Source of the DNA: Larus michahellis
Taxonomy: Eukaryota > Chordata > Aves > Charadriiformes > Laridae
Length of the DNA: 64,000 nt
Direction: 5' to 3'
NCBI RefSeq assembly: GCF_964199755.1
Contig: NW_027435923.1
Location: 873,001 to 937,000 of the forward strand
How positions within the stretch are numbered: the stretch's first letter is position 1; every line of letters starts with the position of its first letter. This document shows positions 43,401 to 51,300 of this stretch, piece by piece. The notes under the pieces were generated by a model. The model was not told the origin of the DNA and did no database searches. It was given only the letters and a program-made list of their open reading frames with translations. The translations under genes were made by a program, and so were the position numbers.

Positions 43401-45698
43401 CCCCATAGCGCCGTGGAGACCCATAAGTGACTCGCGGCTGCTCCGTAGCCCCATGGAGACCCATAAGTGACCCATAGGTGCCCCATGGAGACCCATAGAA
43501 GACCTAAAGGTGCCCCATATGCCCACGGAGACCCACTAGAGCGCCCCACAGCCGCCCCATGGCCGCCCCACGACCGCCCCACCTTGTGCGCGGCCCAGTC
43601 CATCCAGCCCTTGGCCTGGGGGTTGATGTTGACCAGCACCAGCCCCTCCACCGCCTCGGGGTGCAGCAGCTGTGGGGCAGGGCCGGGGGTCACCTCCTGC
43701 CCCACGGCGGTCCTCTCTGCCACATAGACACCTCCCCGGACCCATAGATTCCCCGCCGGCCCCACAGTGACCCCCAAGAACCCAACGCAGGAGCTCCTCA
43801 AACCTCCTCCGGACCCACAGCGATCCCACCCAAGGGCCCTCCTGCCCCACAGCGACCCCCCTGCCCCATAGCGACCTCCCCAGCCCCATAGATTCCCCCC
43901 CCAGAGCCCTCCAGACCCACAGCGACCCCCCCAGACCCCCAAATTCCCCCCCTGGAGACCCTTCAGGACCCCTCCAGAACCCCCCCAGATCCCTCCAGCC
44001 CCACAGCGACCCCCAAGTTCTCCCCCAAGGAACCCCCCCAAACCCCCTCCAGACCCACAATGACACTCCCCTCCCCCCCGACCCACATGTGTCCCCCCAG
44101 ATGCCCCGCAACCCCCCCGCCAGACCCACAGATCCCCCCCAGGTGACCCATAGCCCCCCTGAGACCCACAGAACCCCACAGAACCCCCCCCAGATGCCCC
44201 ATACACCCCCCCCAGAGACCCTCAGGACCCCCCCTCCAAGGACCCACAGATCTCCCCCCCCCAAGATGCCCCATAACCACCCCCGAGCCCCTCCATGTGC
44301 CCCCCCCCCCCCCAGCCCCACTCACCCCAAATTTCGCCAGGACGAAGGCGCCGGCCCCCACCCCCATCCCGATGATGCTGGCGATGCTGGGGGCGGGGGG
44401 TGGAGTGTCACGAGGTCAAGGTCATCCTGATCCCCCCCCCCCGCTATGGGGCAGCCCCCCACTCACTTGAGGTACTGGAGGATGCAGGGGATCATCTCGG
44501 CCAGTTGCTCCAGCGAGGGGTACTGGTACCTGGGGGGCAGGGGGGGGTCAACGGGTCAACGGGGGGGTGACAGGGGGTCAACGGGGTCAACTCGGGGGTT
44601 GGTGGGGTCAATGGGGCCAGCTTGGGGGTCAATGGGATCATGGGAGGTCAACTGTGGGTCAACGGGGCCAACTTGGGGGTCAATGGGATCATGGGAGGTC
44701 AACTGTGGGTCAACGGGGCCAACTTGGGGGTCAATGGGATCATGGGAGGTCAACTGTGGGTCAGCGGGGCCAACTTGGGGGTCAGCGGGGCCAAGTTGGG
44801 GGTCACTGGGGTCAACCGGGAGGTCGGTGGGGCCAACTTGGGGGTCAATGAAGACAACTGGGGGGCCAATAGGGTCAACTCGGGGGCCGGTGGGGTCAAT
44901 GGGATCATGGGACGTCAACTGTGGGTCAATGGGGCCAACTTGGGGGTCAGCGGGGCCAACTTGGGGGTCAATGAAGCCAACTGGGGGGCCAACAGGGTCA
45001 ACTCGGGGGTCGGTGGGGTCAATGGGATCATGGGAGGTCAACTGTGGGTCAACGGGGCCAACTTGGGGGTCAGCGGGGCCAACTTGGGGGTCAATGAAGC
45101 CAACTGGGGGGCCAACAGGGTCAACTCAGGGGTCGGTGGGGTCAACGGGGCCAACTTGGGGGTCAATGGGATCATGGGAGGTCAACTGTGGGTCAGCGGG
45201 GCCAACTTGGGGGTCACTGGGGTTAACCGGGAGGTCGGTGGGGCCAACTTGGGGGTCAGTGAAGCCAACTGGGGGGCCAACAGGGTCAACTCGGGGGTCG
45301 GTGGGGTCAATGGGGCCAACTTGGGGGTCAATGGGATCATGGGAGGTCAACTGTGGGTCAGTGGGGCCAACTTGGGGGTCAATGGGATCATGGGAGGTCA
45401 ACTGTGGGTCAGCGGGGCCAACTTGGGGGTCAGCGGGGCCAACGGGGAGGGGCAATGGAGACTCAAGGTGGTCAATCAAGGGTTCAAGCGGGATCAAGCG
45501 GGGCGGGATCAGCGGGGCTGGGGGAGGGGGGGGTTGGGGGGCGGGCGATGGGGGTCGCGGGGCGCCGTGGGTTGCACCCTGGGGGGTAGGGGGGGGCGCC
45601 CTCCTCCATGCCGGGGGGGTCGACGTGGACCACCAGGAAGTTCTTGACGATCTCCCCCATCTCCTCGTGGGCGAAGAGCGGGGTGAAGCACGACTCGT
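40297..45698 (-). CDS. NDRG2: NDRG2-like gene, 13 exons, 5' part missing
   Basis: Thirteen minus-strand exons (45578-45698 down to 40297-40415) join in phase through GT/AG introns. They encode the core of an N-myc downstream-regulated (NDRG) protein, an alpha/beta-hydrolase-fold family without hydrolase catalysis that acts in growth control and differentiation, mostly in the cytoplasm. Signatures in order are [41 protein letters not shown] (altered nucleophile elbow), [66 protein letters not shown] and [30 protein letters not shown] and MTRLSR favour NDRG2 over NDRG1, 3 or 4. The first roughly 76 residues of the human protein (including the TYHD region) have no exon before satellite B at 46421. 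The segment EELSAAPP...GAGSLR is unusually diverged and about three residues short. The usual MEVSC end was not found: the last frame stays open to about 39499 through low complexity. It could be functional with distant 5' exons, or a truncated copy; the intact splice sites favour recent or current function. Confidence 0.88.
40416..40992. repeat. Last NDRG2 intron: CCACGCCCCC boxes and CpG-rich sequence
   Basis: Roughly 40555-40835 repeats GGCCACGCCCCCTCCCC, AAGCCCCGCCCC and GGGGTTAGTGCAG. A minus-strand AATAAA (TTTATT at 40752-40757 on the plus strand) could end a transcript that reads through exon l. No exon between l and m seen. Confidence 0.7.
40993..41031 (-). CDS. NDRG2: NDRG2 alternative micro-exon l (39 bp)
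   Basis: Acceptor GCCCCCCAG and donor GGCCAG|GTAGGG bound 39 bp that keep the frame. With exon k it gives [18 protein letters not shown] before the last exon. NDRG paralogs have an optional exon of similar size after GMGY (starting IPHV or IPYV). Skipping it gives [13 protein letters not shown], so both forms are in frame. Confidence 0.78.
41032..41415. repeat. Intron minisatellite with TAATTA cores in C runs
   Basis: The plus strand alternates runs of C with AATTAATTACCC / TCATTAATTGC words, e.g. GGGTAATTAACCCCCCAG (about 41042), and ends with ATGAATATTAATGAGC. TAATTA is the core of many homeodomain sites; here it is part of a repeat. Confidence 0.75.
41416..41467 (-). CDS. NDRG2: NDRG2 exon k
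   Basis: 52 bp, acceptor CCCCCCAG and donor TACA|GTGAGT. It encodes [17 protein letters not shown] plus one base, matching human [17 protein letters not shown]. Confidence 0.94.
41468..41877. repeat. Intron minisatellite of CCACGCCCCC boxes
   Basis: Much of the 410-bp intron between exons j and k is repeats of GGCCACGCCCCCTCCCC and GCCACGCCCCCCC. The core CCACGCCC is a KLF/Sp-type site. The same motif recurs in the last intron. Confidence 0.8.
41878..41913 (-). CDS. NDRG2: NDRG2 exon j
   Basis: 36 bp, phase 0, acceptor CCCCACAG and donor AGCCAG|GTGAGG. It encodes [18 protein letters not shown] is the NDRG2 form of this motif (GGLPQ in the paralogs). The intron upstream is only 66 bp. Confidence 0.93.
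41980..42027 (-). CDS. NDRG2: NDRG2 exon i
   Basis: 48 bp, phase 0, acceptor CCCCAG and donor CTCAAG|GTGACC. It encodes [16 protein letters not shown], nearly identical to the human [16 protein letters not shown]. Confidence 0.94.
42151..42202 (-). CDS. NDRG2: NDRG2 exon h
   Basis: 52 bp, acceptor CCCCAAAG and donor GCCGTG|GTGAGT. It encodes (R)[17 protein letters not shown], matching CPVMLVVGDQAPHEDAV; the PHE feature is typical of NDRG2. Confidence 0.93.
42312..42356 (-). CDS. NDRG2: NDRG2 exon g
   Basis: 45 bp, acceptor GCCGCGCAG and donor CTGCG|GTGAGC. It encodes (S)[14 protein letters not shown](R), corresponding to the human NRRDLNFERGGDITLR segment with only a few residues kept. Confidence 0.8.
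42357..42760. repeat. Intron minisatellite (CCCAGTGCCCCACAGCC type)
   Basis: Within the intron between exons f and g, roughly 42415-42760 is built from short units of CCTCCCAGTGCCTCCCAGTA and CAGCCCAGTGCC. An (AGGAGC)n-like tract, GCAGGAGCAGGAGCAGGAGC, lies at about 42370-42390 next to the exon g acceptor. Confidence 0.85.
42761..42855 (-). CDS. NDRG2: NDRG2 exon f (diverged cap segment)
   Basis: 95 bp, acceptor GCCCCACAG and donor AACAG|GTGGGG. It starts [18 protein letters not shown] and ends [12 protein letters not shown] and W..YN match the family, while the middle has lost the usual helix residues and is about three codons shorter than the human exon. Confidence 0.85.
43070..43126 (-). 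CDS. NDRG2: NDRG2 exon e
   Basis: 57 bp, phase 0 at both ends, acceptor GCCCCACAG and donor CCCAG|GTGGGG. It encodes [19 protein letters not shown], matching LTGLTSS..MILGHLFSQ of human NDRG2. Confidence 0.93.
43127..43582. repeat. Intron minisatellite (GGGACCCATAGAGACCCACA type)
   Basis: The 456-bp intron between exons d and e is nearly all irregular 10-12-bp repeats of GACCCATAG / GACCCACAG / GACCCATGG on the plus strand. Confidence 0.85.
43583..43669 (-). CDS. NDRG2: NDRG2 exon d
   Basis: 87 bp, phase 0 at both ends, acceptor GCCCCACAG and donor CACAAG|GTGGGG. It encodes [20 protein letters not shown] then GWMDWAAHK, the most conserved block of the family. Confidence 0.94.
43670..44325. 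repeat. Intron minisatellite (CCCCCCAGACCCACAGCGA type)
   Basis: The 656-bp intron between exons c and d consists largely of irregular repeats of ACCCACAGCGACCCCCC and related C-rich words on the plus strand. No exon seen inside. Confidence 0.75.
44326..44386 (-). CDS. NDRG2: NDRG2 exon c
   Basis: 61 bp, acceptor CCCCCAG and donor TTTGGG|GTGAGT. It encodes (N)[20 protein letters not shown], containing the GxGAGA turn of the family where true hydrolases carry the nucleophile. The intron upstream is only 80 bp. Confidence 0.92.
44467..44529 (-). CDS. NDRG2: NDRG2 exon b
   Basis: 63 bp, acceptor CCCCCCAG and donor CTCAA|GTGAGT. It encodes (G)[20 protein letters not shown](N). The Gly and Asn codons are split across introns exactly as the neighbouring exons require. 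Confidence 0.92.
44530..45577 (+). repeat. Intron minisatellite, 51-bp unit with DR5-type GGTCA repeats
   Basis: The unit GGGATCATGGGAGGTCAACT...GTGGGTCAACGGGGCCAACTTGGGGGTCAAT repeats at 51 bp (GATCATGGG at 44636, 44687 and 44738), with variants across the intron. Each full unit contains AGGTCA-ACTGT-GGGTCA, two nuclear-receptor half-sites spaced by 5 bp; seven exact examples start at about 44645, 44696, 44747, 45035, 45179, 45344 and 45395. Confidence 0.88.
45578..45698 (-). CDS. NDRG2: NDRG2 exon a (first recognisable exon)
   Basis: 121 bp, acceptor GTCCCCAG and donor GG|GTGCAA. It encodes (D)[20 protein letters not shown] and then [20 protein letters not shown], matching human NDRG2 residues about 77-116. 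It begins with two bases of a split Asp/Lys-position codon, so at least one upstream exon is required. Confidence 0.9.
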
Positions 45699-46420
45699 CT
45701 GGGGACAGCCCCACCCCACGGCTATGGGGCTGGACCCACGGCCGTGGGGCAGGGGGCACCCATGGGGCCAGGGAAGGGATGGAAGGGCCCCAGGTGCCCG
45801 GGGAGGGGGGACCCAGGGGACTGGGGAGGGGACCCAGGTGGCCGGGGGGACCCCCACCTATGGGGCTGGACCCGGATCTATGGGGCAGAGGGGACCCAGG
45901 TGTCCAGGGGCACACACATCTATGGGGCTGGGACCCCCACCTGTGGGTCTGTCCCCCCATCTCTGGGTCTGGGTCCCCCATCAATGGGTCTTGTACCCCC
46001 TGGTGTGGGTCTAGAACCCCTATCTCCAGGTCTGGGACCCCCAGGTGTGGGTCTGGAACACCCGTCTCTGGGTCTGGGCCCCCCATGTGTGGGTCCGTCC
46101 CTCCACCTCTGGGTCTGGGCCCCCCGTGTGTGAGCCTGGTCCCCCATCTATGGGTCTGGGCCCCCCATGTGTGGCTCTGGGACCCACCTCTATGGGTCTA
46201 GAACCCCCAGGTGTGGCCCTGGTCCCCCATCTCTGGGTCTGGGCCCCCCATGTGTGGGTCTGTCCCCCCATCTCTGGGCCTGGTCCCCCATCTATGGGTT
46301 TGGGACCCCCAGGTGTGGGTCTAGAACCCCCATCTCCAGGTCTGGGACCCCCATCTGTGGGTCTGGAACCCCCATCTCTGGGTCTGGGCCCCCCATGTGT
46401 GGGCCTGGTCCCCCATCTAG
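45699..46420. repeat. Intronic minisatellite (TGGGTCTGGGCCCCCCATG type)
   Basis: Upstream of NDRG2 exon a, plus-strand repeats of CCCCCATCTCTGGGTCTGGG and CCCCCATGTGTGGGTCTG, about 24-40 bp per unit, run to the satellite B junction. No earlier NDRG2 exon was found here. Confidence 0.82.
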
Positions 46421-47192
46421 AAGAGCTTGCTCTCCCTGTCTTTGAGTACTGTTTTCACTGTCCCGGTTACCTCTTTGCTAACATTCTCTTCAGAGCTGCA
46501 GTGAAACCAGGAACCACGTGGAGAAAGCACCCACACTGAAAGTGCCTGGAGGGAACATTGGGGCTTCTTCTCAGTGTCTCTGACATAGGGTTTCACTGTC
46601 CCGGGGAAGTCTCTGCTAACACCGTGCAGAGCGCTGTGCCCAATATACAGAAACGTCTTGCGGTATCTCCTACAGGGAAAGTGCCAGGAGGGAATTGCGG
46701 AGCTTGTTCTCAGTGTCTCTGAGAATTGCTCTGATTATCTGTGTGACCTCTTTGCTAAGACTCTCCAGAGAGCCGTCCTCAAAACAAACACACATCTTGA
46801 CATATCTCCCACATTGATCGCAGTGTCTCCAGAAACGGCATTCAAGGAGCCAGGAGGTTTTCTCCCTACACTGTCCATTGAGTTGTCCTCAAAACCAATA
46901 TACATCCTGCTATATCTCCCACATGGAAAGTGCCAGGAGGGAGAAGTGGGGATTATGTTTAGACTTTCTCAGAACTGCTTCAAATCAACTAGATATCTTT
47001 GTGCTGTAAATCTCCCAACAGCCAAACGCAAAAGCAGCAAACATCTCGCTGTATGTCCCACATCCAAAGTGCCAAGAGAGTAATGTAGAGCTTGCTCTCC
47101 CTGTCTTTGAGTACTGTTTTCACTGTCCCGGTTACCTCTTTGCTAACATTCTCTTCAGAGCTGCAGTGAAACCAGGAACCACATGGAGAAGG
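46421..47192. repeat. Satellite B, gene-side segment before the LTR
   Basis: The array starts abruptly at AAGAGCTTGCTCTCCC right after CCCCCATCTAG of the intron minisatellite. About 1.2 units follow to the LTR. The last five bases, GAAGG (47188-47192), are repeated after the LTR. Confidence 0.92.
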
Positions 47193-48356
47193 TGTGGAAT
47201 AAATACTAAATTGGCTAAAAAATACAAAAGTACAGCATTGTTCACACATTAAGGAAAAGTATAAAATCAAGAGGCTTCTGAGGTAGAAAATAGCCGCAGC
47301 TGGCATGAAGGACACAACATCTGTGGTTCCCTGATAAGCTACATGAGGTACGGGACGGGATGCAATTATTCCGTGGCTTTACCTTATGATGTATAGCGGA
47401 TACAGGAATGGGATGATACCATGAAACAGATAAGCTGCCAATTAGCTGCCCGCTAGATGCTCACAGCCAACATTTTGTCAAATTTTGATGAAATGCTGTC
47501 CTTTCTGCGAACTTTGCTCATTATAATGTCATTATTATAATACCAAAACACACCTCCATCCCGAAGGCTACCCGCCTCCAAGGTGCGACCACTCCTTCTT
47601 GAGTCTGCGCCCTGAATTTCTCGTAAACTATACCTTTAATTGTGAAGCGAGAGAAATTTACACCAATCATGATAAAAGTATGTATGACTAAAGTCACTCA
47701 AACTCCACCTTGAAGATAACAAATAGTATAAAAATAGCCCAAGAGAGGGGGGATACTCAGGGAAGACACCATCATAAAGAATTACATCACTGACTTCTGG
47801 GATCAGTCGACGGGCTGAGCCTCTCTTCCCCCCCCATAGGGACGCCTTTGGGTAAGACTTAGATTATATCGAGTGCTTCCTCGGGAAACTTAGAAATTTC
47901 TCTAGAGACTCTCTTTTTCTACATTTAAAGCCAGGCTGTATCGTTTATAACTTTGTCGCGCGTTTTGTATATGTAACAATACTTTCATTTGCACGTGCTT
48001 TGCAGACAGTGTATTTATCACCGGCAATCCTAAGAACCTATATATCTGTTGTTTAAAAAAACTGCACTTTTTTTTAAGTAGCTAGTCGTTTTGGTTTCTC
48101 ACTGAACGTGACCAAAGACTCGAGAGTGGCCGTGCTAGTTCATGAGCATGACTAGACTGAAGGTGCAGTCCACTATTAGTGTATCCAAATCGTAATAGTT
48201 TAATACATATTAAACGCGATGGGACTGATAGTGCTGAATTGGGCATCACTCAGAATTTAAACCTAGCCGCACCTAGCCTCCCACCTCGGTGAGGAGTGTT
48301 AGAACGCAAGGGGGTTTATATTCTGCTAAAACCGCTTTGCCCTTTTTCACGCAACA
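47193..48356 (+). mobile_element. Solo LTR copy 9, diverged, inserted in satellite B (1164 bp)
   Basis: It starts TGTGGAATAAATAC and ends TTTCACGCAACA, aligning along its length with the satellite A copies but with many substitutions. It contains about 60 extra bases (CTGCGCCCTGAATTTCTCG to GAGAGAAATTTACACC, near 47605-47665) missing from the amplified copies. Flanks are a perfect 5-bp duplication, GAAGG at 47188-47192 and 48357-48361. The TATA-like AGTATAAAAATAGCCC is kept, while AATAAA is changed to AAAAAA. This is an independent, older insertion of the same family; no viral coding region is present. Confidence 0.92.
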
Positions 48357-51300
48357 GAAGGCACCCACACTGAAAATGACAGGAAGGAACATTGGGGCTT
48401 CTTCTCAGTGTCTCTGATGTCGGGTTTTACTGTCCCGGGAAAGTCTCTGCTAACACCCTGCAGAGCGCTGTGCCCAATATACAGAAACGTCTTGCGGTAT
48501 CTCCTACAGGGAAAGTGCCAGGAGGAATTGTGGAGCTTGTTCTCAGTGTCTCTGAGAATTGCTCTGATTATCCGTGTGACCTCTTTGCTAAGACTCTCCA
48601 GAGAGACGTCCTCAAAACCAACACACATCTTGACATATCTCCCACATTGATCGCAGTGTCTCCAGGAACGGCATTCAAGGAGCCAGGACCTTTTCTCCCT
48701 ACACTGTCCATTGAGTTGTCCTCAAAACCAATATACATCCTGCTATATCTCCCACATGGAAAGTGCCAGGAGGGAGAAGTGGGGATTATGTTTAGACTTT
48801 CTCAGAACTGCTTCAAATCAACTAGATATCTTTGTGCTGTAAATCTCCCAACAGCCAAACGCAAAAGCAGCAAACATCTCGCTGTATGTCCCACATCCAA
48901 AGTGCCAAGAGAGAGCTTGCTCTCCCTGTCTTTGAGTACTGTTTTCACTGTCCCGGTTACCTCTTTGCTAACATTCTCTTCAGAGCTGCAGTGAAACCAG
49001 GAACCACGTGGAGAAGGCACCCACACTGAAAATGCCTGGAGGGAACGTTGGGGCTTCTTCTCAGTGTCTCTGACATAGGGTTTCACTGTCCCGGGAAAGT
49101 CTCTGCTAACACCCTGCAGAGCGCTGTGCCCAATATACAGAAACGTCTTGCGGTATCTCCTACAGGGAAAGTGCCAGGAGGGAATTGTCGATCTTGGTCT
49201 CAGTGTCTCTGAGAATTGCTCTGATTATCCGTGTGACCTCTTTGCTCAGACTCTCCAGAGAGACGTCCTCAAAACCAACACACATCTTGACATATCTCCC
49301 ACATTGATCGCAGTGTCTCCAGGAACGGCATTCAAGGAGCCAGGAACTTTTCTCCCTACACTGTCCATTGAGTTGTCCTCAAAACCAATATACATCCTGC
49401 TATATCTCCCACATGGAAAGTGCCAGGAGGGAAAAGTGGGGATTATGTTTAGACTTTCTCGGAACTGCTTCAAATCAACTAGATATCTTTGTGCTGTAAA
49501 TCTCCCAACAGCCAAACGCAAAAGCAGCAAACATCTCGCTGTATGTCCCACATCCAAAGTGCCAAGAGAGAGCTTGCTCTCCCTGTCTTTGAGTACTGTT
49601 TTCACTGTCCCGGTTACCTCTTTGCTAACATTCTCTTCAGAGCTGCAGTGAAACCAGGAACCACGTGGAGAAGGCACCCACACTGAAAGTGCCTGGAAGG
49701 AACGTTGGGGCTTCTTCTCAGTGTCTCTGACATAGGGTTTCACTGTCCCGGGAAAGTCTCTGCTAACACCGTGCAGAGCGCTGTGCCCAATATACAGAAA
49801 CGTCTTGCGGTATCTCCTACAGGGAAAGTGCCAGGAGGGAATTGTCGAGCTTGTTCTCAGTGTCTCTGAGAATTGCTCTGATTATCCGTGTGACCTCTTT
49901 GCTAAGACTCTCCAGAGAGCCGTCCTCAAAACCAACACACATCTTGACATATCTCCCACATTGATCGCAGTGTCTCCAGGAACGGCATTCAAGGAGCCAG
50001 GAATTTTTCTGCCCACACTCTCCGGGGAGAGTTCCTTAAAACCAATATACATCCTGCTATATCTCCCACATGGAAAGTGCCAGGAGGGAGAAGTGGGGAT
50101 TATGTTTAGACTTTCTCGGAACTGCTTCAAATCAACTAGATATCTTTGTGCTGTAAATCTCCCAACAGCCAAATGCAAAAGCAGCGAACATCTCGCTGTA
50201 TGTCCCACATTGAAAGTGCCAAGAGAGTAATGTAGAGCTTGCTCTCCCTGTCTTTGAGTACTGTTTTCACTGTCCCGGTTACCTCTTTGCTAACATTCTC
50301 TTCAGAGCTGCAGTGAAACCAGGAACCATGTGGAGAAGGCACCCACACTGAAGATGCCTGGAAGGAACGTTGGGGCTTCTTCTCACTGTCTCTGACATAG
50401 GGTTTCACTGTCCCGGGAAAGTCTCTGCTAACACCCTGCAGAGCGCTGTGCCCAATATACAGAAACATCTTGCGGTATCTCCTACAGGGAAAGTGCCAGG
50501 AGGAATTGTGGAGCTTGTTCTCAGTGTCTCTGAGAATTGCTCTGATTATCCGTGTGACCTCTTTGCTAAGACTCTCCAGAGAGCCGTCCTCAAAACCAAC
50601 ACACATCTTGACATATCTCCCACATTGATCGCAGTGTCTCCAGGAACGGCATTCAAGGAGCCAGGACCTTTTCTCCCTACACTGTCCATTGAGTTGTCCT
50701 CAAAACCAATATACATCCTGCTATATCTCCCACATGGAAAGTGCCAGGAGGGAGAAGTGGGGATTATGTTTAGACTTTCTCGGAACTGCTTCAAATCAAC
50801 TAGATATCTTTGTGCTGTAAATCTCCCAACAGCCAAACGCAAAAGCAGCAAACATCTCGCTGTATGTCCCACATCCAAAGTGCCAAGAGAGAGCTTGCTC
50901 TCCCTGTCTTTGAGTACTGTTTTCACTGTCCCGGTTACCTCTTTGCTAACATTCTCTTCAGAGCTGCAGTGAAACCAGGAACCACGTGGAGAAGGCACCC
51001 ACACTGAAAATGCCTGGAGGGAACGTTGGGGCTTCTTCTCAGTGTCTCTGACATAGGGTTTCACTGTCCCGGGAAAGTCTCTGCTAACACCCTGCAGAGC
51101 GCTGTGCCCAATATACAGAAACGTCTTGCGGTATCTCCTACAGGGAAAGTGCCAGGAGGGAATTGTCGATCTTGGTCTCAGTGTCTCTGAGAATTGCTCT
51201 GATTATCCGTGTGACCTCTTTGCTAAGACTCTCCAGAGAGACGTCCTCAAAACCAACACACATGTTGACATATCTCCCACATTGATCGCAGTGTCTCCAG

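Noticed and set aside
44446..46014. Plus-strand 522-codon open frame rich in [11 protein letters not shown]
   Set aside because: A translation of the 51-bp intron minisatellite (period divisible by 3) lying antisense to confirmed NDRG2 exons.
48392..48994. Repeated 140-240-codon open frames in satellite B
   Set aside because: They recur with the 657-bp period on both strands, start at arbitrary ATGs, and match no family; shadows of the satellite.
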